Of a stretch of DNA of 22,908 nucleotides, positions 14,141 to 21,924 are shown in pieces. The notes below the pieces were generated by a model. The model worked only from the letters and a program-made list of their open reading frames with translations, was not told where the DNA came from and did not search any database. The first letter of the stretch is position 1; each line of letters begins with the position of its first letter. The position numbers were made by a program, and so were the translations under genes. Source of the stretch: Anaerolineae bacterium (GTDB lineage Bacteria; Chloroflexota; Anaerolineae; Anaerolineales; E44-bin32); contig JAUVOZ010000009.1 in assembly GCA_030598885.1 (NCBI GenBank), positions 1 through 22,908 of the forward strand, given 5' to 3'.

Positions 14141-16210
14141 GTGAGGTCCTATACGCGTATTACCGTGTTGATCTTGGCTATCTTAACAATCATTGTTTCC
14201 GCATGCGGTCAAGTTGCCACGACGACGGAGGCACCAACTGATGAGCCGACTCTGAAGCCGACTCCTCAACTGACACCAGAGGCTCAATTTCCGCTCGCTG
14301 ATATCGTAAATGACGAAGGGGGTCCAGTCATCATCACCGGTGAAGTCGAATACACCTACCCCTTCTTTACGATCGGGGTTGCTGAGCCGATCGTCATCTT
14401 GGAAGATCAAGCAGGATTCGTCGATCGTGATCGGAATTTCATTTTTCCTATTGAGTCACAGGTCCTCGGACAGATAACTTCGGATTTTTACACTTCACCC
14501 TTCACTTACAGCCTAACTTTACCCTCAGTGCCCAAAGGAACATGGCGCGATATTGACAATGACGGCGAAGAAGACTCCGGTTTGATAATTTTCGCCGTCG
14601 CCTACTGGACCAACACCTGGGGTGACCCCTACTTGGAAAAACGAGATCAAGGAGGCGGTGGGTGGTCATCAGCATACGCCTCGACCCGGGTGAGCGATGA
14701 CCGTGACAATTACCTTGAAATCTACGGCGGCAAGTATGTTGTCTATGCCCTGGACGACCTGCAAGGATTCCCCGTGGGCTTTGGGCAGGACGGAAAACTG
14801 TTCACCGAAGATGATCCCATCGTTCAACTTCCACAGGGTTGGACTGTCGTCGACATAGATGACGAGCCATTCACCTTTGACCGCTCACGGGAACCAAAGA
14901 TTGATCTCTTTGAACCAGAAAGCATCGCGCTAACCGATTTCTCCGATATGAGCTACACGGAAGCGTTTGACGCCATGTTGGAAAAAATGCGAACCGAATA
15001 CGCTTTTACTGAGCATAAAGGCATCGACTGGGACGCCCTCGCAGAGCAGTTTCGCCCGCGTTTTGAAGATGCACAACAAAGCAACAATAAACAGGATTAC
15101 TACTTTGCCCTGCGCGATTTTCTTTGGTCGATACCAGATGGTCATGTGGCGATGGACTTCTCAGTATTGAGCGATCAATTCCAGATGGAAGTAATCGGCG
15201 GATTGGGTATGGCGATCCAGGAGTTGGAAGACGGACGTATCATCGTAATCTACATTCTAGAGGGTGGATCGGCCGATGAAGCTGGCATCGAGTTCGGAGC
15301 GGAGATTTTAGAGATCAACCGGACGCCGATTAGCGAAGCGATAAATGAGACAATTCCCTGGTTTTCACCCTTTAGCACTGAACATACCAAGCGATTGGAG
15401 CAATTGCGATTCGTGATCCGTTTCCCGATGTGGACTGAGGTCGAAGTTACCTATAAAAATCCAGCTGGCTCGCCGATTACCGATATGCTTACGGCTATCT
15501 TTGAGGTCGAGAGCTTCTTCTTCGATCCGTTCCTCGCCGATTTCACCGGCTTTGAGTTGCCGGTTGAGTTTGAGGTGTTGGATAGCGGTTATGGGTATGT
15601 TCAAGTCCTTGATTTTTTTGATAACGAACTGCTCACTATTCAGCTCTGGGAACGCATGATCCAACAACTGAACGAAAACCAGATACCAGGTTTAATTATC
15701 GACCTGAGGCTGAACGGTGGGGGTAGCGGTTACCTGGCTGATCAGATGGCTGCGTACTTTTTCGATGAGGAACTTGTGGCAGGTAACACAGCTTATTATG
15801 ATGAAAGCATCGGCGAGTTCTATGCCGACCCGGGCGATGAAGATGTCTTATTCCCACCACGAGAGGAGTTGATCTATCTTGGTTCGATTGTCGCCATCAT
15901 TGGACCGGATTGTGCCAGCGCCTGTGAGTTCTTCGCCTACGATCTAACTCTTCAAGATCGGGCGACGATCGTCGGTCAATATCCAACCTCTGGTCTCGGT
16001 GGTTCCATTGAGGATTTTGTCATGCCAGAAGACATCGATGTCAGATTCACAATTGGAAGGGCTATCGATATCAATGGTAACATCCACATCGAGGGCAAAG
16101 GAGTTGTGCCCGACATACACATTCCATTAACTGAGGAGGTCGTATTCGCTATCTACCGCGACGATATGGATATCTCGCTGGAAAGGGCAATTGAGGTGAT
16201 CAGTAGGTAG
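14141..16210 (+). CDS. S41-family (C-terminal processing type) protease-like lipoprotein
   Basis: 689 residues. Lipoprotein signal with lipobox VSAC (Cys22), then a Thr/Pro linker to about 48. Residues about 55-260 form a beta-rich N-terminal region with acidic loops (DIDNDGEEDSG, GQDGKLFTEDD) resembling calcium-type loops. Residues about 270-345 hold the S41 cap helices and DGHVAM; a PDZ-like part follows (about 350-400, GGLGMAI, GGSADEAGIEFGAEILEIN). Residues about 480-665 are the S41 core: DLRLNGGG (521-528) and the nucleophile motif CASACE with Ser593. Where CtpA/Prc have the Lys general base (GKG context), this protein has PTSGLGGSIE (615-624), with no lysine. The start is GTG with AAGGAG 7 nt upstream. 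Probably secreted; true protease activity is uncertain. It stands alone. Confidence 0.9.
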   Translation: MRSYTRITVLILAILTIIVSACGQVATTTEAPTDEPTLKPTPQLTPEAQFPLADIVNDEGGPVIITGEVEYTYPFFTIGVAEPIVILEDQAGFVDRDRNFIFPIESQVLGQITSDFYTSPFTYSLTLPSVPKGTWRDIDNDGEEDSGLIIFAVAYWTNTWGDPYLEKRDQGGGGWSSAYASTRVSDDRDNYLEIYGGKYVVYALDDLQGFPVGFGQDGKLFTEDDPIVQLPQGWTVVDIDDEPFTFDRSREPKIDLFEPESIALTDFSDMSYTEAFDAMLEKMRTEYAFTEHKGIDWDALAEQFRPRFEDAQQSNNKQDYYFALRDFLWSIPDGHVAMDFSVLSDQFQMEVIGGLGMAIQELEDGRIIVIYILEGGSADEAGIEFGAEILEINRTPISEAINETIPWFSPFSTEHTKRLEQLRFVIRFPMWTEVEVTYKNPAGSPITDMLTAIFEVESFFFDPFLADFTGFELPVEFEVLDSGYGYVQVLDFFDNELLTIQLWERMIQQLNENQIPGLIIDLRLNGGGSGYLADQMAAYFFDEELVAGNTAYYDESIGEFYADPGDEDVLFPPREELIYLGSIVAIIGPDCASACEFFAYDLTLQDRATIVGQYPTSGLGGSIEDFVMPEDIDVRFTIGRAIDINGNIHIEGKGVVPDIHIPLTEEVVFAIYRDDMDISLERAIEVISR

Positions 16211-16235
16211 AAGGGTGTCGAAATCATCGTGAGCG

Positions 16236-16267
16236 ATCTATCGGTGGGCATGCAGGGCCGATTAGAT
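16236..16267 (+). terminator. Possible terminator after the S41 gene
   Basis: ATCTA-TCGG pairs with CCGATTAGAT (9 pairs, one bulge) around a 13-nt loop, 25 nt after the stop, followed by only GTTTA. Weak. Confidence 0.35.
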
Positions 16268-16343
16268 GTTTAGCGCTCGGAATTCCCGGGTTTGGAGTAG
16301 ATGACCTACCTCAACACTGTCTCCATTGACCAACTTTCACGCC

Positions 16344-16363
16344 GTTCACGCTATGCTGTGAAC
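16344..16363. promoter_or_regulatory. Inverted repeat GTTCAC-N8-GTGAAC
   Basis: Perfect 6-bp arms (16344-16349 and 16358-16363) with an 8-bp centre, inside the only gap that could hold the transporter promoter. TTGACC (16326-16331) lies upstream and TATGCT (16352-16357) falls in its centre, but the 20-bp spacing between them is too long for a normal promoter. May be an operator; unproven. Confidence 0.35.
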
Positions 16364-16410
16364 CGATTCCTCGATTTATAGACGCAAATGGGCACCAACA
16401 TCAAATCACT

Positions 16411-16493
16411 AGTAGGGGCGGACGGTCGAAGATGCCGGGTAATTTCCCCGGTCGAAGATGTCGGGTGATTTTCCCGACCCGTCCGCCCCTACT
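16411..16493. repeat. Palindromic MITE/REP-like element with two 26-bp inner units
   Basis: Outer arms AGTAGGGGCGGAC (16411-16423) and GTCCGCCCCTACT (16481-16493) are perfect inverted repeats, and the pairing continues two bases inward. Inside are two tandem 26-bp units (16424-16449 and 16450-16475) that differ only by three transitions. Each unit carries its own hairpin (CCGGG...CCCGG and GTCGGG...CCCGAC). The whole element folds into a long stem with two stem-loops on top, typical of non-coding mobile or REP-type repeats. It ends 12 bp before the transporter ATG. Confidence 0.85.
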
Positions 16494-16505
16494 GGATGTA
16501 AAATC

Positions 16506-17804
16506 ATGCCCTTTCTACTAATAATTCGCATTGGCTTGCGCCAATTCGCAGGCGGTATGCTTTCCGTTCTTGCCCTGGGCATTCTCAATCGGGTGATGAA
16601 AGTTGAAATGGGCCTCGATCTCGGCACCATCAGCCTGATTGTCGGCATCCACTATTTTGCCGCGCCCCTTGCCATCCCGTTCGGTCACCGATCAGACCGG
16701 AAGTCTTATTTTGGCCTACATCGCACGCCCTATATCCTGGCCGGTGCAGGGTTGACAATGATAGCTACGGTAAGCGCCCCGTTCGTAGCCCTCAACCTCG
16801 AAGCTCATAGTGGTGCAACACCAGCTGCATTGCTGGCCGCTTTGGTCTTCCTCCTCCTAGGCATCGGAATCTATACCGCTGGCACTGCTTACCTCTCCCT
16901 GATCGCCGATCTGACCTCCGATCGAGAGCGCGGCAAAGTTATCTCGGTCGTCTGGTCAATGATGATGATCGGCATTCTTGTAGGAGTCTTTCTCGGTGTT
17001 GGGATTCTCGATAGCTATTCCCCAGACCGCCTGGTTAGCCTTTTCATCTTTATGGGCATCATTGTATGTGGGTTGACCGTTATCTCTATATGGGGTGTGG
17101 AGCGCCGCAAGCCACCCGAGACCTCACCTGAAGCTATATCAAGCCGGCATGCCTGGACGCTGATGATCTCAGATCGTCAGACCCGTTTATTCTTTCTCTT
17201 CCTCTTCACCGGCATCCTGTTCCTCTTCCTACAAAATGTGGCGCTGGAACCCTTTGGCGGCGACGTGCTTGGTATGAGCGTGGGGCAGACCACGCGCTTC
17301 AACGTTTATCAAATGATCGGTGTCTTGAGCGGCATGGCATTCGCTGGTAGTTGGCTATCCAATCGCCTAGGCTACAAGGTCACTGCTAGCATAGGGTTGA
17401 TTCTGGCCAGCCTCTCATTTTCCGGCCTCGGTCTTATATCCCTCACCACGAACGCAAATTGGGTCAACGCTGTTATCCTTCTCATGGGTCTAGGTATGGG
17501 TTTGTTCAATGTGGGTGGGTTAGCAATCATGATGGGTATGTCAGTCGAAGGACGCACCGGAATGTACATGGGGGCGTGGACTCTAGCTCAAGCTCTGGCG
17601 AACGGGTTGGCGTCGGTCGCTGGCGGCTTCACCCATGATATTGTTCTTGCAGTCTCGGCATCAGAATCCATAGCATACGCAGCCGTCTTCTTTATCGAAG
17701 CAGCCGGCCTGATTGCACCTCTCGCCCTGCTCCAGCGGCTGAGTGTGGCGAAGTTCCGCCAGGAGGCGCTACAATCCTCCGCCACACGGTACCAAAGCGA
17801 TTGA
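16506..17804 (+). CDS. BCD-family (PucC-like) MFS transporter
   Basis: Twelve-helix membrane protein of 432 residues, related to the PucC/LhaA/Bch2 proteins of phototrophs that are named for bacteriochlorophyll delivery. Seen: RIGLRQFAGGMLSVLALGILNRVM in helix 1; the helix 2-3 loop PFGHRSDRK with an HRTPYI sequence (about 60-80); the loop ADLTSDRERGK; and the family hallmark ALEPFGGDVLGMSVGQTT in the second half. An in-frame ATG at 16458 would add 16 residues, but these come from the palindromic repeat, so 16506 is preferred; neither start has a good ribosome site. No bacteriochlorophyll gene is nearby, so the substrate is unknown. The stop overlaps a possible TTG start of the next gene (TTGA), which suggests co-transcription with the following lipoprotein. 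Confidence 0.9.
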   Translation: MPFLLIIRIGLRQFAGGMLSVLALGILNRVMKVEMGLDLGTISLIVGIHYFAAPLAIPFGHRSDRKSYFGLHRTPYILAGAGLTMIATVSAPFVALNLEAHSGATPAALLAALVFLLLGIGIYTAGTAYLSLIADLTSDRERGKVISVVWSMMMIGILVGVFLGVGILDSYSPDRLVSLFIFMGIIVCGLTVISIWGVERRKPPETSPEAISSRHAWTLMISDRQTRLFFLFLFTGILFLFLQNVALEPFGGDVLGMSVGQTTRFNVYQMIGVLSGMAFAGSWLSNRLGYKVTASIGLILASLSFSGLGLISLTTNANWVNAVILLMGLGMGLFNVGGLAIMMGMSVEGRTGMYMGAWTLAQALANGLASVAGGFTHDIVLAVSASESIAYAAVFFIEAAGLIAPLALLQRLSVAKFRQEALQSSATRYQSD

Positions 17805-17848
17805 GGTCCTACCAGCAAACAGTTGATTTTTACGGTATTCTAACCGCT

Positions 17849-19180
17849 GTGAAACCAACTACCATCCTCCATTTTATCGTTTCTGCCGCTATTATGGGCG
17901 CCTGTGCTCCGGCCCCACCGCCACCACCAGCAATAACTTCAACTGCAACCACAGTTATCACGCCCACCGAAATCCCTACGATCTCAGCAACGCCAACGCT
18001 TGAGGTCGAGATTCAAGAGCTTTCCGTATTGCCTGGTAGTACTCCCGGTGACTGGACCGTGATCGGCCTGTTGGAGAACCAATCAGGACAGCAGTTGACC
18101 GCGATCTCTGTCGAGATTTCAGTGTTGGACGCAACAGATACTTTGCTTGACATGCAGAATATCCCCATATTCTTATCCCATCTAGGACCGGGAGAAACGA
18201 GTCCCTTTAAAGTTCATTTTCTTGATGTTGGAATTGTCACCACCGCTAACGCCAAGATCTTGGCCCACGAGACGACTCCGTTCGGGAGGGCTCAGGTTAA
18301 GGTTGAAGACCTCTCATCGGTCCCGACTGGGGATGGGAGATTGGCGATCCTCGGAATGGTGGTCAATTCCAGCTCCAAGCATGTCATTATCCATAATCTG
18401 GGGATACTTGGGGTCGACTCTGAAAGCCACTTGGTAGATTTCACATCAAGCGCCACATTGCTCTCCACTCTGGCCCCAGGTGAAAAAACTCCTTTCCTAG
18501 CCATTATGGAAGCAGATCCCGGGGAGGTCGAGTTCAATCCCTATATAGATGCCACCACAACCCTGAACCCGGAGGAAAATGTATTCTCCACACCAGAACC
18601 TCCTAAAGTCCTGCTAACTGAGCAAGGAGCACCGCTGGTTGTGGGTTCCATACGGAACGAGGACAATAGGCCTCGTTGGGTAGCTTTTCTTCTGATCTTA
18701 AAGCTTGAAGAAGAGATCGTCACTGTCGCACCAGTCAGACCACCCATACCTCTACAGCCGGGAGAAAGCCTGGCATACGCCATCAGTGACTTCCCCGGGT
18801 TGAGGGCTCAATTGGCACGGTACGCATCTCATGCGGGCGCATTATCAGCTGAGATCGTTGCTGACCTACACGCTTCACAACCAACTGAGCGGATCACAGT
18901 GCCGATGGATCTACGGATCACCCATTTTGAGCCAATAGGTAGTTCACTTATCCTCAAGGGGGTGATCTCAAACTCCGGAGAGATCGATGTTGAGTCGGTT
19001 ACCGTCCTGGTTGCTGTCCGCTCTACAAGCGGAGAACTGCTCACAGCGGGATGGTCTACTATTGCCCAGACTTTAGCTATCAATGATACATTAGAATTCA
19101 TCCTACCCCTCAGCCTGCCCCAAGGCGCCGACCTGGCGATGAGCGAGTATGATTTGCAGGTCTTAGGTCTCGCACCTTGA
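17849..19180 (+). CDS. Lipoprotein with FxLYD-like beta repeats
   Basis: 443 residues from GTG 17849. The start is chosen because MKPTTILHF...IMGAC is then a normal lipoprotein signal with lipid Cys19. A TTG at 17801 overlaps the transporter stop, but would give an atypically long N-region. After a Pro/Thr linker there are about three immunoglobulin-like modules of the FxLYD type, each with a strand like WTVIGLLENQSGQQLTAISV, LAILGMVVNSSSKHVIIHNL or LILKGVISNSGEIDVESV and a turn such as LGPGETSPF, LAPGEKTPF or LQPGESLAY. These modules are usually found on cell-surface proteins and probably mediate binding; no enzyme motif is visible. No ribosome site is seen; a TATTCT hexamer 9 nt upstream would fit a leaderless transcript, but this is weak. 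Function unknown. Confidence 0.82.
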   Translation: MKPTTILHFIVSAAIMGACAPAPPPPPAITSTATTVITPTEIPTISATPTLEVEIQELSVLPGSTPGDWTVIGLLENQSGQQLTAISVEISVLDATDTLLDMQNIPIFLSHLGPGETSPFKVHFLDVGIVTTANAKILAHETTPFGRAQVKVEDLSSVPTGDGRLAILGMVVNSSSKHVIIHNLGILGVDSESHLVDFTSSATLLSTLAPGEKTPFLAIMEADPGEVEFNPYIDATTTLNPEENVFSTPEPPKVLLTEQGAPLVVGSIRNEDNRPRWVAFLLILKLEEEIVTVAPVRPPIPLQPGESLAYAISDFPGLRAQLARYASHAGALSAEIVADLHASQPTERITVPMDLRITHFEPIGSSLILKGVISNSGEIDVESVTVLVAVRSTSGELLTAGWSTIAQTLAINDTLEFILPLSLPQGADLAMSEYDLQVLGLAP

Positions 19181-19231
19181 TGACCATAGAGCCGGTTGAC
19201 GGGAGATTTTTTCCAGTGCGATCAGATATAG

Positions 19232-19259
19232 TTGGCAACTCCACCCGATGCGGTATAAA
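19232..19259 (+). promoter_or_regulatory. Promoter of the response regulator gene
   Basis: TTGGCA (19232-19237), 16-bp spacer, TATAAA (19254-19259). The predicted start is about 26 nt before the ATG, leaving room for the GAGGGAG ribosome site at 19282-19288. Confidence 0.6.
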
Positions 19260-19291
19260 ATACGATAGTCCTAAAAGGTCTGAGGGAGTAT

Positions 19292-19687
19292 ATGAACAAC
19301 CCAATAAGCATCCTAGTGGTCGATGATGAGCCTGATACTTTGGGATTGATACAACTGACACTACAAACCGCAGGTTACCAGGTACAGACAGCACCTGGGG
19401 GTCAAGAAGCTTTGCGTATCATCCGTCAGGAACCACCCGATCTGGTTATCCTCGACATCATGATGCCCGATGTTTCTGGATTCGACGTTATGCGCACACT
19501 TCTCGAGGACCCAATCCCTCCACCGCCAGTGATTTTTTTGACCGCTAAGAGTGGAGATGAGGACAAAGAAGTAGGGTTAAGCCTTGGCGTTGCCCACTAC
19601 CTGTTAAAACCAATCACCCGCGGAATCCTACTGGACTCCATCAACCAAGCCTTGGGCACACCAACTGAGCCTGATTTACCCCTTTAA
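19292..19687 (+). CDS. Stand-alone receiver-domain response regulator
   Basis: 131 residues made of a single CheY-like receiver domain. The acidic pocket Asp11-Asp12 (VVDDEPD), phosphoacceptor Asp55 (VILDIMMPD), Thr84 (FLTAKS) and Lys106 (YLLKPI) are all present, so phosphorylation is expected. There is no DNA-binding or enzymatic output domain; the tail after about residue 122 is only a few residues, rich in Pro and Thr. No histidine kinase lies in the window, so it is an orphan that probably acts by protein contact or in a phosphorelay. It has its own promoter and a GAGGGAG ribosome site, and is convergent with RNase Y. Confidence 0.92.
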   Translation: MNNPISILVVDDEPDTLGLIQLTLQTAGYQVQTAPGGQEALRIIRQEPPDLVILDIMMPDVSGFDVMRTLLEDPIPPPPVIFLTAKSGDEDKEVGLSLGVAHYLLKPITRGILLDSINQALGTPTEPDLPL

Positions 19688-19704
19688 TTACAATAAGTCT
19701 GTGG

Positions 19705-19738
19705 AAAAAAGCAGCCACCAATAGAAAAAGGCGGTAGC
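19705..19738 (-). terminator. Terminator of the RNase Y gene (possibly bidirectional)
   Basis: On the minus strand an imperfect hairpin (GCTACCGCC with GGTGGCTGC, two internal mismatches, 10-nt loop) is followed directly by T6 (19705-19710). On the plus strand the same hairpin is followed after 8 nt by T6, so it may also stop the response regulator transcript. Confidence 0.65.
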
Positions 19739-19750
19739 AGGTCTAATTTT

Positions 19751-21277
19751 TTATTTTGCGTAATCGACAGAACGTGTCTCGCGAATGACGGTTACTTTAA
19801 TTTGGCCAGGATACTGCATTCCTTCTTCGATCTTCTTGGCCACCGCGCGAGCTAATCGAGCGGCTTCCAAGTCATCAATATCCTCCGGTTGAACAATAAC
19901 CCGAATTTCACGCCCTGCTTGTAGTGCAAAACTTTGAGAGACGCCAGTGAACGAATTGGCGATTTCCTCCAAGGCGCGAATTCGCTTGAGATATTGTTCC
20001 AGGCTTTCGCGACGAGCCCCTGGTCGAGCACCGCTGATGGCGTCGGCAGCTTCTACGATAACTGCCTCGACCGAGTCCTGTTCGACTTCATGGTGATGGG
20101 AAGCAATGATATTGACCACTTTCGGGCCTACTTTGTAACGGCGACAGAAATCAGCACCTATAGCTGCATGAGTCCCTTCCACATCGTGGTCCATCGCTTT
20201 TCCCAGGTCATGGAGCAAACCGCCCGCCTTCGCCGCCTCAGTGTCAGCACCTAATTCGGCGGTGATCACCCCCGCCAGTTGCGCCGTCTCAATGGCATGG
20301 GCTAACTGATTCTGTCCGTAGGAGGTGCGAAACTTCAACCGTCCCAGTTTCTTGATTATCTCAGTATGCAAGCCTGGGACTCCAGCCTCAAAGGCGGCTC
20401 TTTCACCTTCCTCAATGATCACCCGATCCACCTCACCTTGCACCTGGCTAACTATTTTTTCTATTTGAGCAGGATGGATGCGACCATCGAGCACCAACTT
20501 ATCCATCGATCGACGGGCTACCTCCCTCCGCACAGGGTCAAAGCATGAGATCGTCACCGCTTCTGGGGTATCATCAACAACCACATCCACGCCGGCTGCT
20601 TGCTCGAAGGCACGAATGTTCCGACCATTGCGCCCGATGATCCGTCCTTTCATGTCATCCGAAGGCAATGGAACTAAGGATACAGTAACTGCGGCAACGT
20701 GTTCCGAGGCTACCCGTTGGATGGCATCTGCGATAAGTTCCCGCGCCTTCCGCTCACCCTCAACTTGAGCTTCCTCCTCAATTTGACGGATGATCCGGAC
20801 CATGTCCCCTCGTGCCTCCTGTTCCACCTCATCTAGAAGCTGCGCCTTAGCCTCTTCCTGGGTCATACTCGAGACGCGCTCCAACTCCACCACGGTCTCA
20901 GCGTGAAGCTTCTCCAATTCATTATCTCGCCGGTCAAGGGTGCTCTGACGCTTATTAAGTACCTGATCACGCTTCTCAATCTGTTCCAAACGCTTGTCAA
21001 GGCTCGCTCGGCGGCTTTGTAAGCGATCCTCCTCCTTTGTGAGCTCTGCCCGACGGCGTGAAACATCAGCCTCGGCCTCATCCCGGATGCTTAAGGCCTG
21101 ATCACGTGCTTTGAGTTCAACGTCACGCACATTGGCTTGCGCTTCCTCCAAGATGCGATTGGCCTCAGCTTGACGACCTTTAAGATCTCGCTCGATCTGC
21201 AATTGCCGCAGGAAATAACCGATGACTGCACCGGCGAATAACCCAATCACAAATACGATTACCCATGTGATATCCAC
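19751..21277 (-). CDS. rny: Ribonuclease Y
   Basis: Membrane-bound endoribonuclease that starts mRNA decay. 508 residues, the normal length. Membrane segment about 4-22 (VIVFVIGLFAGAVIGYF), long charged coiled coil about 25-190, KH RNA-binding domain with GRIIGRNGRNIR (211-222), and HD domain with LLHDLGK (His356, Asp357) and SHHHEVE (393-399). The start is GTG at 21277 with GAGG 7 nt upstream. The first 19 nt overlap the end of recX, so translation is probably coupled. The recA-to-rny neighbourhood is also seen in Firmicutes. Downstream is a hairpin with T6. The short HD-only phosphodiesterases are excluded by the KH domain and coiled coil. Confidence 0.97.
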   Translation of the reverse strand: MDITWVIVFVIGLFAGAVIGYFLRQLQIERDLKGRQAEANRILEEAQANVRDVELKARDQALSIRDEAEADVSRRRAELTKEEDRLQSRRASLDKRLEQIEKRDQVLNKRQSTLDRRDNELEKLHAETVVELERVSSMTQEEAKAQLLDEVEQEARGDMVRIIRQIEEEAQVEGERKARELIADAIQRVASEHVAAVTVSLVPLPSDDMKGRIIGRNGRNIRAFEQAAGVDVVVDDTPEAVTISCFDPVRREVARRSMDKLVLDGRIHPAQIEKIVSQVQGEVDRVIIEEGERAAFEAGVPGLHTEIIKKLGRLKFRTSYGQNQLAHAIETAQLAGVITAELGADTEAAKAGGLLHDLGKAMDHDVEGTHAAIGADFCRRYKVGPKVVNIIASHHHEVEQDSVEAVIVEAADAISGARPGARRESLEQYLKRIRALEEIANSFTGVSQSFALQAGREIRVIVQPEDIDDLEAARLARAVAKKIEEGMQYPGQIKVTVIRETRSVDYAK

Positions 21278-21924
21278 TTTGAAACCTCACTTTCGTCTTG
21301 AATACCAGTGGTTTCACGCCATACGCGTTCCACCACCGGGGAAATTGTCGTATGATTAAAACCGCGTCGAGACAAGTAAGCCCCCACACGAAGCTGAAAT
21401 TCCTTATAGTCTGAATTCTTCCACCGCCGAGCCGCTTTACCCGCAGCTTTATCGGCCGCATCCTCGTCGCTATAATCCTCAAGGGCTGCCTCGATCGCCT
21501 CCTGTGGGACCCCCTTCTTCCGTAATTCAAATCGTAAGGCCTTAGCGCTACGCGGTCGAAACTCACGGCGATTCTCCACCCAGGCTTCAGCGAAGGCCCA
21601 GTCATCTACTAAATGCGCCTCTCGCAGTCTGGTAAATACCGCCTCTTGTACCGCCTTCGGCACCCGATTCCGATTAAAATTAATGCCCAGCTCATGTTCG
21701 GATCGAGGCCTGCGGCTGATTAAACGAAGAGCACGTCGATAGGCTGCCTCTTCCGCATCCCGTTGTTTCAAACAAGCGATATGATCATCCGATAATACCT
21801 GACCAACCTTCAAGCCATCGGCCAAACCCCTGGCCAAACTGAAGCTGTACGCACCGTCCAGATGAACATTGAGACGATTGCGATGCTTTAATTGCGGCTT
21901 GAGGGCGGTAATTACACCCGCCAC
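21259..21924 (-). CDS. recX: Regulatory protein RecX
   Basis: Small helical protein that binds RecA filaments and limits recombinase activity. 221 residues from GTG 21924. This start is preferred because GAGGAG lies 6 nt upstream and the protein then begins AGVITALKPQLKHRNR as in the family; a TTG at 21996 would add 24 residues of unlikely sequence. An N-terminal beta part (VHLDGAYSFSLARGLADGLKVGQVLSD) precedes three-helix RecX repeats: AYRRALRLISRRPRSEHEL, VFTRLREAHLVDDWAFAEAWVENR and RFELRKKGVPQEAIEAAL, then a third repeat to about residue 205. The region FRPRSAKALRFEL is the family hallmark. It lies 317 bp after recA and overlaps rny by 19 nt. Confidence 0.93.
   Translation of the reverse strand: MAGVITALKPQLKHRNRLNVHLDGAYSFSLARGLADGLKVGQVLSDDHIACLKQRDAEEAAYRRALRLISRRPRSEHELGINFNRNRVPKAVQEAVFTRLREAHLVDDWAFAEAWVENRREFRPRSAKALRFELRKKGVPQEAIEAALEDYSDEDAADKAAGKAARRWKNSDYKEFQLRVGAYLSRRGFNHTTISPVVERVWRETTGIQDESEVSKWISHG

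Noticed and set aside
16424..16475. CRISPR-like tandem repeat
   Set aside because: Two head-to-tail 26-bp units with no spacers, inside an inverted-repeat element, and no cas genes.
16458..16505. Longer start of the transporter at ATG 16458
   Set aside because: The added codons derive from the palindromic repeat and precede a first helix that begins normally at 16506; kept as a possibility in the findings.
16506..17804. Phototrophy inferred from the PucC-like gene
   Set aside because: Non-phototrophic bacteria can carry BCD-family members and no pigment or reaction-centre gene is in the window.
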